64,000 nt of DNA from Pyropia haitanensis (taxonomy: Eukaryota; Rhodophyta; Bangiophyceae; Bangiales; Bangiaceae): contig SDUX01000006.1 of the NCBI GenBank assembly GCA_008729055.1, forward strand, positions 877,501 to 941,500, written 5' to 3'. A program made the translations under genes and the position numbers. Shown piece by piece: positions 11,201-22,810 of the stretch. Position 1 is the first letter of the stretch; each line of letters opens with the position of its first letter. The notes under the pieces were generated by a model that saw nothing but the letters and a program-made list of their open reading frames with translations, was not told the DNA's origin and did not search any database.

Positions 11201-13263
11201 TTTTAGTCCGCATCCCGTGTTGGATAGGCGCCGCCGGCTGCGCCGGCGCCGCCACGCGGCGGAGGGGGCTGCTGCCAGCCAACGCCCGACGGGCGGGTCG
11301 CAGAGCGCGCGCCAGCGTCAGCAGCTACAGCAAGGGACGAAGGAAAACGAGGGGTGGCTGGGGCGGGTGTGGGCGGGGGGGTGTGGGGGGGGGGGCGGCG
11401 GGCGCCCGGCGGCGATCGTCCGCCAGGCCACGCGCTGTGGGATCAACCAATGCTGATTTCGATCGGACCACCGTCACGCGCAAAGTGACCCGGGACGGAC
11501 AGCGCACCCTCGTTGGGCAGGCGGGAGGGTGCGGCGGCCGGGCGTCCTCGCGGCTACTTCGGCTGGGGGAATGATCTCCTGTCGTCGCGACTCCTCCCAC
11601 GAGAGAGCCGCCGGGGAGGGGGTATGTGGCGGGAGGGGGGGGGGCGTGGAATGGCGCACAGCGGCGCGTTTTGGGTGGTGCAGGCCTGCGGTTGTGGGGG
11701 GTCGCGACGGGGGGGAAGCCAACGGCTGGAGTGGCGGCCGCCGGCATGATGGGCGGCCCCAGGCGGGCGCGGCGCCCGGCGACTCCCCGCCCGACCGCCC
11801 TTCCGTCACCCCTCTGGCGGCGGTCCCCGGGTGCTACAGGTGCGCCCGGGTCTGGTGTGCTGCAGACAGCTGTCCTGCGCGTGCGGCTGCCCGCCACGGC
11901 GTGGAGGACAGGGTGGCCGCGGGAGCGCGGTGGCCGCGGATGTATCGCGGGGAGGGGTTGGAGACACACCCGTACGACGTTGGCGGAGGGGGGAACCGGG
12001 GGTCGAGACACACCCTTGGATTGATTTTTGGAGGGGGGGAGTGGAGGGCGGGGGGCCTGGGGTGGTGTGGTTCTTTTTGTTCTGTTTCTTGCGTTGTTTG
12101 GGTGTGTGAAGGTGGTTGCAGCCGTGGTCGTCACCGGCTGTGACGGCTGTGAATATGGGTGGGTGGGGGCGCTTTTCGATCGCTCAGCGCAAAGGGTCGG
12201 GGCGGGGAAGATGCGCTGCAAAGGGGCGGGCACGTCTTCGTTTGCGCACCGCCACACTCGACGACGCAATGGCGGCGGCCGCGCCTGCAAGATGCAGCGG
12301 CGGCGGCCGAGCCTGCTTGTCGCGGCGCGCGTGGCTCAGCCGGCAGACACATCTGCCATCACCACCCCTGCACAGGCCGCCGCCGCCGCGGGCGACTGGT
12401 GCATTTGGGTGCCCCCCTCGCGAGGGGTGGGCATGTGTGTGCGCAAAGGGGGCACGGGGTGGAGGCCAGAAGGAGGGGGGGGGGGGGGGAGGGGGGCGGG
12501 GAGCGCACCGATAGACGGCACCTTGCGCAGGCGAGGGAAGACAGAACAAGAGCGCCGGCGGGCGGTCGAGGCTGGACGAAAGTGAAGATCTAGCAGGCGG
12601 GAGAGAAGACAAGAAACAGAGGTCAACGCGGGGAACGGAGAATAAGGGGGGAGAGTGGACGATACAAGACGACCAGCGAGGGGGAGCGTGCTCGAAACAA
12701 GAGGACCAGCGGGTGGATTCTGGGAGGGAAACAGTGGAGCAGATGCGACGCCCCTGAGCCCTCTCCGGGTCTCCGTCGCGGTCGACTTTCTGAACGCCTT
12801 GCATGATGTAGACGTCGACCACGTCCCTCCTAGCATTTTCTGACGTGCTTTGCGAGAAGAACGGCCCCCCGACCATTCTCAGACGTGCAGCCAGCAAGCA
12901 CGGCCAAGCTACCTCTTTCCCAAGCGTGGGGAGTGCACTACCAGTCCGAGGAGGCACGTCCCCTTTCTCCCTCTCAGGGCTCGGTCGGGCGCCGCCCTCG
13001 AGGGGGCGGTGCCCAAAAGCGGGTCCCACGGGAGAGGAGCCCAAGCAGGGTCGGCTGCGGAGATGAAGGCGAGCGCATGGCAAATGCCCGGCGCGGGGGA
13101 TGGACAGCGCGGGGTAGGACGAGAGAGATTCCGCTCCCCAGCACGGTCGCCGCTGGGACACCATCCGAGGTCCTCCACCACGGAGGAGGGGGCTCATGAC
13201 GCACGCGGGACGGGGCCTTTGGACAGGCGCCCCCGTGACCATTGGTCCCCATACGTTCGGCGC
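8274..13263. other. About 5 kb without a supportable gene
   Basis: Long open frames on both strands are explained by extreme GC content (few stop codons). Their translations are Arg/Pro/Ala-rich in every frame and none keeps a domain. The stretch contains several poly-G/C runs (for example 9481-9499 and 10318-10332), GC-rich inverted words around 8930-9190 and a less GC-rich part from about 12590 to 13260. An unrecognised multi-exon gene cannot be excluded. Confidence 0.4.
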
Positions 13264-13505
13264 ACAGCACCTCAAGAAAAGCCGAATCAGAACGGATTTG
13301 AACTATCCGAGCGGCGCGAGAGCCCAGTAAGACGAATCCTCTCTCGACGCGATCGCCAGACGGTTAGAAAGCACTGGCGACCAGTGAGACACAATCGTAA
13401 GTGCCAGTCGAGACATCGCATGGCATCTTGCCACGGTGGATCGGATATGATCTGGCGCCTACGAGGTCTGACAGGATGTTGAGCGCCATCTTCTGCTGGC
13501 GGGGC
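13264..13505 (-). repeat. Dispersed repeat family 1, copy A
   Basis: Starts CAGCACCTCAAGAAAAGCCG and shares a 60-bp block (ending near ACTATCCGAG) with the copy at 26284, in the same orientation. Both copies again share GCCAGCAGAAG..GGC..CATCC (minus strand) further in. Shorter, more diverged relatives of the terminal motif GAGGTGCTGT occur at 14715-14724 and 28025-28034. No intact ORF remains. It is probably a decayed transposable element end. Confidence 0.5.
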
Positions 13506-14649
13506 TGCTGACAATCCTGCCGGTGCCGTTCTGAGCAGTTCGGCCGAATGCAACGCGGACGTTTCGAACGCCGCAGCTCGTGCGCCCCGCGGCGCAACGG
13601 TCGCAGCTGGTTCAGTCGTCACCCCGACCCCGCGCCCGCTGTCTCCCGCGCCGTTCCACCCTCGGCCGTGCTTCTATTGCACGACGGCGCTGGCCCTTCT
13701 CACTACGCTGCCTCCGACCGACGTCGTCCCCTACATCCCCTTGACTGTTGCCATGAACGTACGTGCCTATCCCGATTGGAGGAGAGGCGGAACCCGACAT
13801 TGTGGTGCTGCGAGGGGGACCTGTGGCATTGTTTTTGAGGCTTGGGGTCAGGGCAACGGGACGCGAGGTGGGGCGCGGCGCGGCATGGACATCTGTATGC
13901 TGACTCGCGGATGGACAGGAGAATGAGCTGTCCCTTTTTCTTGAAGTGTGCCTGGTGCGTTCGCTTCCGGTCGGTTGCTTGCTGGTGGTGTGAGATTCTC
14001 TCGTGTCGGTCAGCGCACGATACGAGCCTGGTACGTCTCCTGTTCCCTTGTCGATTGGTCGCCGGCTTCACTGCGCAGGTGTTGTTGTGTGCACTGGTCT
14101 TGTTTGGGGGGAGACTGCGGGCGAGTTGCCGAGTCAGGGGTGAGGACGACGAGGGGAGTTGTTTGGTGATGGCTCTACCCCCGTCGGCGCGCATGTGCAG
14201 TGCCATGTGGGGTGGGGGGCGGGGGCAGACCTGGCTGGTTGACAGGCTTGTTGGAACGTTTTGCTGATGCGAGGTGCTGACGTGATGGGCTCTTGGTGTT
14301 TGTCACTGGGTGTTTTGTTTTGCCAAGGTGTGTAGGTTTGCGGTCATGAGCGACACATGCCGTGAAGACCGCTGTTCCGTATGCCACATGGATGCGCTGT
14401 GTATGGCTGGTTTGTGGCGGTGGAGGGGAGGGGGACGGGGGAGGTATGCATGCGGACAGGGGGGGGCGGGGAAAGTAGGAAGAAGAACGAAGAAGTTGGG
14501 CACAACACATCTCGCGCCCGAGTCGTCCGAAGATCGCCAGGCCGATCGGATGCGCACTGGGGCCACGAACGGTGGATGACTCTGGACCACTATTGAATCA
14601 GAGCTCTTGACCTCGTTCAGCAGAGCAATATGTTACATCCGCTATCGAT

Positions 14650-14724
14650 GTGTATGGGATTCGAACTGGCCGACCCAACCTACTATCGGTTAATTTGACG
14701 GCTTTCGCGAGGTGCTGTGCGGCG
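14650..14724 (-). repeat. Repeat family 1 end joined to a tRNA-like B-box
   Basis: On the minus strand it begins CAGCACCTCGCGAAAGCC, like copies A and B, and about 45 nt later contains CAGTTCGAATCCCATAC, a TpsiC-loop-like B-box. This links the CAGCACCTC family to tRNA-like sequence. T-stem pairing is poor, so it is not a tRNA gene. Confidence 0.35.
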
Positions 14725-15028
14725 CACCGCCATCATAGAGGGGGTCGTTGGCTGCCGCCGCCGTCAGGCTCACCTGTCGGGATCAATATGCCACCCCGAT
14801 TGTTGTACTTTGGACGCCTTTACCGTGGGTGTCGCCCCAGCGCACCCGGAAGACGTCATCGTCAGCCACTTTCCCCCCGTCCCCCCCGCGCACCGCCGTG
14901 CATCTGTCGTCTTTGAACCGCCCGCACATGTACCAGACTACATGGCCTACGAAAACCGGGGCGGGGTCACGCTGGGAACACTCGGCAGACGTTACGGGTG
15001 GAGGCGAGAATTTCGAAGACGAAAATGA
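14725..15028 (+). pseudogene. Protein-coding fragment, unassigned
   Basis: One plus frame reads as ordinary mixed-composition protein, for example HPEDVIVSHFPPVPPAHRR, then VVFEPPAHVPDYMAYENRG, before stopping near 15028. It differs from the Arg/Pro-rich noise around it, has no convincing start and lies among repeats. I read it as an exon or decayed gene fragment. No family is assigned. Confidence 0.25.
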
Positions 15029-15208
15029 TCGAACCGAAATCTTAACATAGAGCAGGGAAGCGCCAGCGGACATGCCCCACAGTGTGCCAAGAGAGGAGAC
15101 TCTGCGCTGTGCCAATGGCCCTCCGTCCTCCATCACGAGGCAACTCGTGGTTTGCACGTTGGCCAAAACGCGCCCCCCGCGCCGGACGCGTGCCTACTAG
15201 GCCGGTTG

Positions 15209-16216
15209 TTAGTGCCACCCTGGACGGTCAGACCGGCGCGTTGCAGCTTTGGTAGGAGGAAAAAAGGCACCCCATGCACGACAAGCGTGGAGGCAAGTGT
15301 CGCACGCACAGCGCTCGACAACAGAGGAGGCGCCACTGCAGATGCCCGCGTTTGTGGCCAGGCCGCTCAGGGTGACTGCCCATCTGATCTTGCCACAAAC
15401 GATCTTCGCAGACGCAGTCCATGTCATGGAACGGCCATGTAATGGAACGGCCCCATGGTGATGGCCACTTTCTCTTCTCGGACCATCGTGAAAGTCCCTC
15501 TTCGGATGACCATAGCCCGAGGGATCATAGAGCCTTGCACGCAATCGGCGGAATTGCAGCGCAGACATGCTCGCATTCCCACCGTCGCAGAGGCAGTGGC
15601 AAGGATGGCGCCCTAAATGAAAAGCAAGACATCAAAGTGGAGATCCGCAACGCCGCGGGCAGTCAGACGTGCCACGCATCCACCTGCGATCCGAAGTACC
15701 CTGCCTCCGTGGATATGCGGGGTCCCTTCCAGTCTGGACAAACATCATCCTGTTGGCGCGCCCGATGGACTCACCCTCTCGTAGCCGCCGCGTGTTATCA
15801 GAGCATCAGACCTGTGCACATGATGCTGACAGGACGTTCACCCACGTCTCGTCCGACCAGAATTAGCTACTTTTCTACGGTCAGCGGCCTTCAGCAGCGT
15901 AGCCTCGAAAGGACCTCTTCTTGAGCGGGCCAGTGGCATCGTGCCCGCGGTTCAACTCCATCATGAGGGGCATGCCATACAGCTGCAAGCCCGCGGCGAT
16001 GCCAGCCGCCAGGTTCTCAGGTGTCTTGCATCCAATCATCAAGCAGTGCTCGGAAGAGGGTGGGAGGCATGGTCATCACGCGAGCCAAGCAAGCCCGTCC
16101 TGCAGCTCTTCGTCAAATGAAGGGACCAAGAAGGCCTCTACGGGCAAGACTTGCATCTCGTAGCGCCTCGTAACTGTGGGGCTGGTACGCCGTTGGCAGC
16201 GAGCACCTGTGGGGAA
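15209..16216 (-). pseudogene. Decayed transposon-like coding region
   Basis: The minus strand carries protein-like blocks in different frames separated by stops. After a good splice-acceptor-like TCTCTTCCCCACAG (near 16216) comes SLPTAYQPHSYEALRDASLA; then RVMTMPPTLFR; then EHCLMIGCKTPENLAAGIAA and GLQLYGMPLMMELNRGHDA; then WSDETWVNVL near 15840-15870; then LRARLYDPSGYGHPKRDF near 15540. Frame changes here are not at homopolymers, unlike in the working genes, which points to real decay. WSDETWVN is reminiscent of the second acidic motif of some DDE transposases, but this is a weak clue. Base composition is less GC-rich than in neighbouring genes, as in other repeat-rich stretches. Confidence 0.35.
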
Positions 16217-16441
16217 GAGAGAGTGCAGACGATGAACGGGAGCTGTCGCGTCACTGTGCGACCTCAAGGCCACAACGTGTACCAAAACGTGTCCACGTGG
16301 CGGGCGGCGACCGCGGCAGTGGTCGCCGCACCGCGCTGGACCTGATCGCATCCGTCGTGGTGACGCTGTGCCCCCCCCCGCCCCGGGACCATCCTGACGG
16401 GGTAATGGCGACCACGGCGGCGCAGACGCTGCCGCCACCAC

Positions 16442-17401
16442 TCCTGGTACTCATCTGATGCTCATCCATCGCGCCCCGTCACGAGTCGCCGACATGACGG
16501 TGGGCGGCATCGACGGCCTGTGTAGCTGACGAGCGCGGCCAAGCCGGCCATGCCGGCGGGGCGGTTGGAGCGAGGCGCGTCATTCGGGGGGGGGCGGGTG
16601 GCCGTGCCCCAGGCTGCCACCACCGCCGGTGTGGTGGGCGACGCGCTGCAGTGAGCAGTGGTGGACGCGCTGCTGCAGGGGGGGGGGAGAGAACGGCGAT
16701 GGGACGGCTCGGGAAGGGAGTGCAGGCAGGGAGGGGGGAGTAGGGACAGGACCAGCTGCCAGAGATGGCCGCCGCTGCGCCCGCCGTGCGAGGTTACCAC
16801 GGCCCACCACAACACAGAAACGTCCCACGCCTGCCGTCGGCAACAACGCACAGCGGGTGACTCGGACTACGATTGCGACTATTCCCCCCCCCCTCCCCCC
16901 GCCCACCGCCCAACACATCCCCCGCGCCCCGCCCACGGCGGCAGTCGCCTCCCGTGGGGCGCGCCTGCGGCCGTCCCACTCTTCCACCTCACGCCCCCTC
17001 GCCACCCGGCAGGACGGGCTCACGGCACGATCCCCCCCCCCGACCCCCCCGACGGGGGAACCCCCCCAGTGGCCGCGTCCGCCCCGCCCGCCACGTCGTG
17101 GGCGTCGAGAATCCTGCACGCCAGCGGCAGAAACAGCAGCAGCGACATCAAGGACAGAGACGGCGACGAAGGCGGCGGCGACGGCGGAGGCGGCGACGGT
17201 GGCGACGGCGGCGGCGACGACAGCGGCGGGAACGGCGGCAGCGGCGGCAACAGCGGCGACAGCGGCGACAGCGGTAGTTGCGGGTGACAGCCGTCGGGTG
17301 GCGGGAAACCCGGGCGCCCCAATAAGGAAGACACCAGACCGAAGGGCACCAAGGCGGCGGTGCAGCGGTGGACGGGTGACCGTGTCGTCAGTAGGCCCGT
17401 G
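16442..17401. other. Intergenic / low-complexity stretch
   Basis: No conserved frame is seen. The part from 17157 to 17285 is a GGCGAC/GGCGGC-type imperfect tandem repeat. The right end is the 3' flank of the minus-strand gene ending at 17402. Confidence 0.35.
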
Positions 17402-18811
17402 TCACACCTTGGCGTCGGCGCGGGTGCCCGTCGGACACACACAGCCGCTGGCCTCCATCCCCACCTCGAACGGCGCATCGCGGGGAAGCACCCCACCTCG
17501 GCGGGTGAGGAGCGTATCCCACAACGGGACGGGTGGTAAAGCGGGCAAAGCAACAGGGGTCGGGCACCCCAACCTTCCCCGCCCACCTACCCCGCTACCT
17601 CCACCCTCCCCCCCCTCCAAGCTCCCCACGCCCTCACACCCACCAGCGGGTGACCACAGAAGAGAAAAAAGCATCCAACAGAGAAAGTAACCGAGGATGT
17701 CCACCCCCCTCCCCCTCCCCAACCCCCCAGAAAACGTACTGTTCCGCCTTGGCCAGGTTGGCGCGCACCCGCTCCACCTGCTCGCGGATGGTGCTCACCT
17801 GCCGCTCAAAGTCGCTGCGGCGCTCACAATCCCCACCCGCCACCTGCCCGCGCTTGCCGCCGCCGCTGCCGCCGCCGACGCCGCCCCCAGAGCTCCCCGC
17901 CCCACCGCCGGTGGCGCCCTCCGACGGGGGACCGCCAGCAGCGCTCGCATGGGCGGTCGCCCCCTGCCGCTGGTGCTATAAGCAGTTGGGTGTGAGAGGG
18001 TGAGGTAAGGGTAGGTCGGGATGGGCATTCGCCCCGGCGTGCCGCCCTCGCACAGCCACGTCCGACCACCGCACGTCCACCTCCGTGACACGATGCCAAT
18101 CCTCGTCAGTGACATGGCTACAGCAGACAAAAAAAGAAGCCCTCAGCGCTGGTAGTGCCGCTCAGCCCGCCATCAAATTGGGGTGTTGGGCACCCCCTCG
18201 AATACACCCTCCTTCCCCCGCCACGCCTCCAGCCATCCCCGCTAGTCATCCCCACCCCCCTCCCGTCCCCACCCCCCCCCACCCAGCAGCAGAGCGGCAG
18301 ACTCAGCCCCCATCGTCCGCCCTCCATCACCAAAAAAACACAGAAGACGCCAACAAAGAGGCGACCACGGAAGCAACACCTACCGCTGGGACAGGCAGAG
18401 GCTGCGGCGGCTGCGCCCCCGCCCCCGTCCCCCCCACCACCGCCCCTGGCAAAGACGCGGCCGCTCCCGGTAGCAGCGGCCGCTGCGGGTCCATGCCTGC
18501 CCACCTGCCCCCCCCTCCCAGGAGCAGCAAGTGGGCCTCGAAAAGCAGGCGCGCCGGCGGACCGGCAGGCAGACAGTCGGGGAAGCGCGCGAGCAGGCGC
18601 GCAGGCGGACAGGGGGTGTGCGTACCAACACCGCGCGGTCGTCGAGGTGCGGCCGACGGTCCGCGACAAGACGGCCGCCGTGAAAGCCAGCAGGAGTGCG
18701 GGGCTGGGGCAGAGTGAAGGGTGGCAGCACAGGCCTCCTCTTCTTTTTGAAGATGGAGACGCCAGCGTGACATGTCCTGTCTCTGTTGGCACGAGATAGA
18801 ATTCCGGACAC
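17402..18811 (-). CDS. Multi-exon gene of unknown function with a short coiled coil
   Basis: Inferred from splice signals and phase. A strong acceptor TTCTTTTTTTGTCTGCTGTAG opens an exon 18117-18054 encoding HVTDEDWHRVTEVDVRWSDV, ending at donor GTGCGA. A 78-nt intron ends TTATAG and the next exon, 17975-17741, continues in phase 0 with a Gly-rich linker and the coiled coil CERRSDFERQVSTIREQVE..RANLAKAEQ, ending at donor GTACGTTTTC. The last exon probably ends LPRDAPFEVGMEASGCVCP... at TGA 17402-17404, and needs one extra G in the run near 17614. Upstream, PHLDDRAVL followed by donor GTACGC (18624) may belong to the first exon, with ATG near 18811. Exact upstream exons are unresolved. No family is recognised. 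Confidence 0.4.
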
Positions 18812-19864
18812 AAGGACACACCACGACCACCACAGTGTGTTTCAAAAATTGCAATGGACACAGCAACTTTCGTGAACAAGACGCAACGAGGTTTGTAGGA
18901 CTTTCTCTTTGCTCAGTAATTTCTGGTCAGTCGCGCGCCGATGCGGTGCGCGCAGCATGCACACGGCCGCGCGCCCCCACCACACTCTCCACCGCGAGCG
19001 ACGATGGCCACCCGCCCGCTGGGCCCCGCCGGTCTGCGTTTATCCCCGAGCCCCGCCCCCCCCCCTCCGCAGCGCGGCCGCACTGCCGCCAGTTTTCCCC
19101 AATCTTCTAGGCGCTCATGCAGGTGACGGGGGGGAGGTCAGGCACGGAGACGCCCATCCGCTTCGCCGTCACCGCCTCTGATGCTCTTGTCCCCCTGCTC
19201 CGTATTTATTTCTCTTCTCGCTCGTTTTTTTTCCCGTGCCGCGTCACGGCGCTGCCGTTCCCGCCGCTCGCCCCTCCCCTGTCTTCGATCAAGGCAACGA
19301 GCACCACCACCGCCCCCGCGGCGCCCACCTCCCTCCTCCGTCCTCTTTCCCACACACTACCGACACTGCGTCATGCACTGGCTGTGGTGGTGGGCGGTGC
19401 GAGCAGCACCGTCGCCGCCGTCGCCCCGTCCGCCGTCTGTCACATCCCGGCTACTACCAGCCGTCGTGCCGTAACCGCCCCGCTGTTGACGCGTCACGTT
19501 CTCGCACTTCGGCAGCCACTGCGGCTGACCCACCGCAGCAGCAACAACAGCTGGCGTACTTTTCTTTTCTTCCTTCTCTTGTCCTCTTTCTGCTCCTTGT
19601 CACCCTGTCACCTGTTCCAGCCTGGGGCACTGAGCTGACCGCCGCTGTGGAGGGTCACGCCCTTACCGGTCCCCAGCCTCCCACTCTCCCCCGGCGGTGC
19701 TTGCGGCTGACCGCGCCGCCCCTGCCACCTCTCACCTCTGGTGAGCTCCCCCGGGCTGCCCCTCGCCTCGGGCGGCAGTCTTGTTTCCTTTGACACGTGC
19801 CACGTTAGCTCTCGCGTCGCACCCCCTTCCACCTCACCCCTTGTGGTGCACACCAATAACAGCC
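18812..19864. other. Upstream region and probable 5' leader intron of the RING gene
   Basis: No conserved protein. A pyrimidine tract with many TTC/CTT ending CACCTGTTCCAG at about 19562-19620 is an excellent 3' splice site. A TATA-like GTATTTATTT lies near 19201. Both suggest that the RING gene has a non-coding or short first exon and a leader intron. Confidence 0.35.
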
Positions 19865-21201
19865 ATGGGGGATGGTGGGTGTTTCACCCTGGATCCCTCT
19901 CTCGGCGGCGAGGCGCCACCGTCGCCGACGTCGGTGGCCACCGCGGCGGTGGCGGGCGGTGGCGGCAGCGGCGGCAGCGGCGGCGGCTGCGTCGCCGGCG
20001 CCGGCGGCCGGGACACGCCGTTTGGAGACGCGCCACCTGCGGGAGCCACGCTCGTTGGTCTGACGGCCTACACCCGAGGGCCTCGGCTAGTAGGTATCCG
20101 CGGTCTCTACGCTCCGGCGGCGGCGCCGGCGACGACAGCGGTCGCGCCCGCAGCAGCGACCGCGGCGACGGCAGTGGAGAGAGTCTCTGTGGCGGCGGTG
20201 GCGGCGGCCCAACCGACGACACGCGGACGGCTACACGGCCACGGCGGGCGTCCCCACCGGCTGGCGCTCCCTTCCGGCGACCTGTCATTGCGCATATGGC
20301 GTGACACGGCGGGGGTGTGTGGCGTGCGCGTGCGGGCGGTGGGCCGGGGTGCGCCAAGGGGGAACGGCGGCGCCGGCGGCAGCGTTGGACTCCGCGGCGG
20401 CGATGCGACGGAACTGTTACCAGAGGGGGGAGGGGTGGCGCGCCTGTGGGGGCACCTCGATGCGGATGGTCGCCTCGCCGACCTGCGCGCCGACGCGTCG
20501 CCGGGGGGGGAGGCGACGTGGGGGGCCAACGCCGTCGCCGCCGCCCCTATTGGCAGTGACGCGGGGGGCACCGGCGGCGACCTGCCTGGCGCCGTCGGCG
20601 TGCGGCTGGTGTTGGCCGCCGCCGGCAGTGGCGACGACGGCGACGGTACCAGCGGTGGCAGTGCCTCCCCGTGTCCGTTTTGCGGGTGGGTGGCGGGGGG
20701 AGCGTATCCACCCCCCGACCTGCCCCCGTCGGCGCACGAGGCGGCGGCGGTGGGCGACCGCGCCGTCCACGTCCTCCGCTGCATGGACGCTCGCATCGCC
20801 GCGCGGGCGGCGGCGGGGGTGGGTGCCGTACCATCGCTGACGGCGGCCGGCGGCGGCGACGGTGACGAAGTTGGTGCGGCGGACGCGGCCGCCGCCGCCG
20901 CGGCGCGCCTCGCCGCGACTCCCTTCCCCCCCGGCGACGCGGCGGAGCTGCGCGCCGCCCTCGTGGACGCGCGGGCGGAGATCCGGCGCCTCCGCGCGAC
21001 GTTGCCGCCCGCCGCCGCCGCCGCCGCCGACCGGCGGCGGTGCGTGGTGTGCCGCGACGCGGACACCGCGGTGGTGCTCCTCGGCTGTGGCCACGCGGTG
21101 CTGTGTGGGGGTTGTGCGGCGGCGGTGGTGGGGGGGGGGGGGGGTGCCCGCTGTGTGGGGGGCGCATTGAGCGCGTGGCCCGCGTGTTTTTTGAGAGCTG
21201 A
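19865..21201 (+). CDS. RING-HC E3 ubiquitin ligase candidate
   Basis: The start ATG 19865 sits in a good context (ACAGCCATGG). The first two thirds form a Gly/Ala-rich region with an ordered stretch around LALPSGDLSLRIWRDTAGVC, then a CPFCGW pair, a helix with heptad leucines (AAELRALVDARAEIRRLRATL) and a C-terminal C3HC4 RING: CVVC, LGCGHAVLCGGC, then CPLCGGRIERVARVFFES. The last CPLC pair and the natural stop TGA 21199-21201 are reached only if one base is added in the 15-G run 21130-21144; the literal frame runs on into unrelated sequence to about 21703. Known of the family: such terminal RING-HC domains recruit E2 enzymes and ubiquitinate substrates. The substrate is unknown. Confidence 0.8.
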
Positions 21202-21985
21202 GTCCCAGTGGGTCGCGTGGGGGGAGGGTGCGAAACCGCACGAGTTATTGGGTCACTTGCACCTCCAAGAGAGAGGACCCGAGGAGCGCCGTTTGTCTGC
21301 CCATGCCGGCTGTCCCGGGACGACCACCGCGCTCGCAGGGCCCGCCCACGCAGAGGTACCCTTGCCGTCGGGTCCCAGGTCCCTTTCTCTGTACTGTGCT
21401 CCAGTCCACCCAACGGGTGTGGGCAGTTGTCGTCATTGGACGTGGGGGGGGGGGTGGGGCAGGGTGAGGTGTTTGACCTGCCATTCTGCGTCGCGGTCAG
21501 GCGGCCGGAGGTCGTTGGCGGGTCGCCACAAAGGCGCCGCGTCCCGGCGAGTATCCGACTACCGCGGATGCCACGCAGCTCGGTGTTGGGGACTGATGGG
21601 GTGGTGGGGTGAGGGACGGTCGGGCAGGCGGGGTGGCGCGGAGAATCCCGCACAGGTCTGGGGAGCGCTTGGGGCGTCTGTCGTTCACACAAAGGCGATG
21701 TAGACGGGTCAAGCTGGCGCCGGTCGCAAGCGAGGAGCACCTCACCCCCTCGCTCTCACTCATAAATACACAACAGTGGCGCCCTTGGTGCGCCCACCAC
21801 CCGGTCGTCAGCTAGGGCTACGGACAGCCTCCCCCACCTCCGCGGCGTTGACGCTCGTTAGCGCACCACGGTGACGCCACTGACGCGCCACGCAACGAGG
21901 CAGAGCAGGTCCCCCACGTACTACCCTCTCGTGCACAGCGTCATCCCCCCGCTCCCCCCGCTCCCCCCCCGGCACTCCATGTCCC
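21202..21985. other. Intergenic
   Basis: 3' flank of the RING gene and 3' flank of the convergent minus-strand gene. An A/T island CTCATAAATACAC lies near 21757-21769. It is TATA-like on either strand, but no gene starting from it was found. Confidence 0.35.
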
Positions 21986-22137
21986 TTACACCACCGTCAC
22001 CGGCACATGCCTCTGCCGCGGCGAGAGGGGCCACGCACGCGCAACTTCCGCGAGCCCCGCCGGCAACTGTGATACGGCGCGCCCCCCACCCCCAGGACGG
22101 GGGTGGACCACCACGTAGACGGCACGCGCCCCCTGGC

Positions 22138-22169
<32 letters not shown>

Positions 22170-22600
22170 CCACAGCCGGCAGCGTCGGCCACACCTGCAG
22201 CGGCGGGCAGCTCCGCCACGGCCGGCTCAGGGGTGGCCACCCGCGCCGCCGACAACGCCACCGTAGGCGGGGCGGGCGGCAGCCGAGACCGGGGGGGCGT
22301 GGGCACCGGCGCCGGCGACGGCGGCGGGGAGGCCCGCGGCGACCGCCGCGCGACGACCGCCGCGAGCGGCGGCACCCGCCCGTCGTCCGCGACGGCCATG
22401 ACGGCGAGGCTGCCGACGGGAACCCGCACCGCTGCAGCGGCAGCGGCAATGGCGGCGAGCGTGGCCGCCGTGGCCGGCGCCGGGGGGGGCGGCTTGACGG
22501 CGGCGGCGGCTGCGGCAGCGGCGGCGGGCAGGTGAACGCCGGGGGGGGCGCCGCCGCAGAGGTCGCGCCATAGGTCGAGTCGCCGGGCGGCGGGCGGCAT
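21986..22600 (-). CDS. Hypothetical protein
   Basis: The frame from ATG 22600 to the stop at 21986 (204 aa) begins MPPAARRLDLWRDLCGG and contains a regular segment VRVPVGSLAVMAVADDGRVP followed by low-complexity Pro/Ala/Gly and a C-terminal RAVYVVVHPRPGG. A CAAATA-type element lies about 200 nt upstream (22801-22810), in a position similar to those before other minus-strand genes. No homopolymer break is needed except possibly in the Gly tract near 22150. No family is recognised; the call rests on composition and the promoter. Confidence 0.4.
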
Positions 22601-22800
22601 GATGCGGGGGGCGGTTGGAGCGTCGGACGTGGTGGGGAGGTGGGGAGAGCGTCGCAGCGGCTCGCACGGGCGGAAGGGGATCGGAGAGGACTCTGCGTGG
22701 AGCGGAGACGGTGCGGGGCAGAGGCGAACCGGCGGGGGGTGGAAGCTGGGAGGGACCGGCGAGCAGGCAGAGGTGGTGGACAGTGACACGGCCTCGGGGG

Positions 22801-22810
22801 CTATTTGAGT
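22801..22810 (-). promoter_or_regulatory. TATA-like ACTCAAATAG
   Basis: An A/T island in GC-rich DNA, about 200 nt upstream of ATG 22600 on the same strand. It shares the core CAAATA with the elements at 8261-8273 and 46726-46735. Confidence 0.35.

Noticed and set aside
13500..13760. A plus-strand exon ending at donor GTACGT near 13758 (PTDVVPYIPLTVAMN)
   Set aside because: It has a plausible reading and donor, but no start, partner exon or family, and overlaps a repeat; too weak to annotate.
21202..21703. RING protein extending to 21703
   Set aside because: The literal frame loses the last zinc-binding pair; the shifted frame gives CPLC and a natural stop at 21201.
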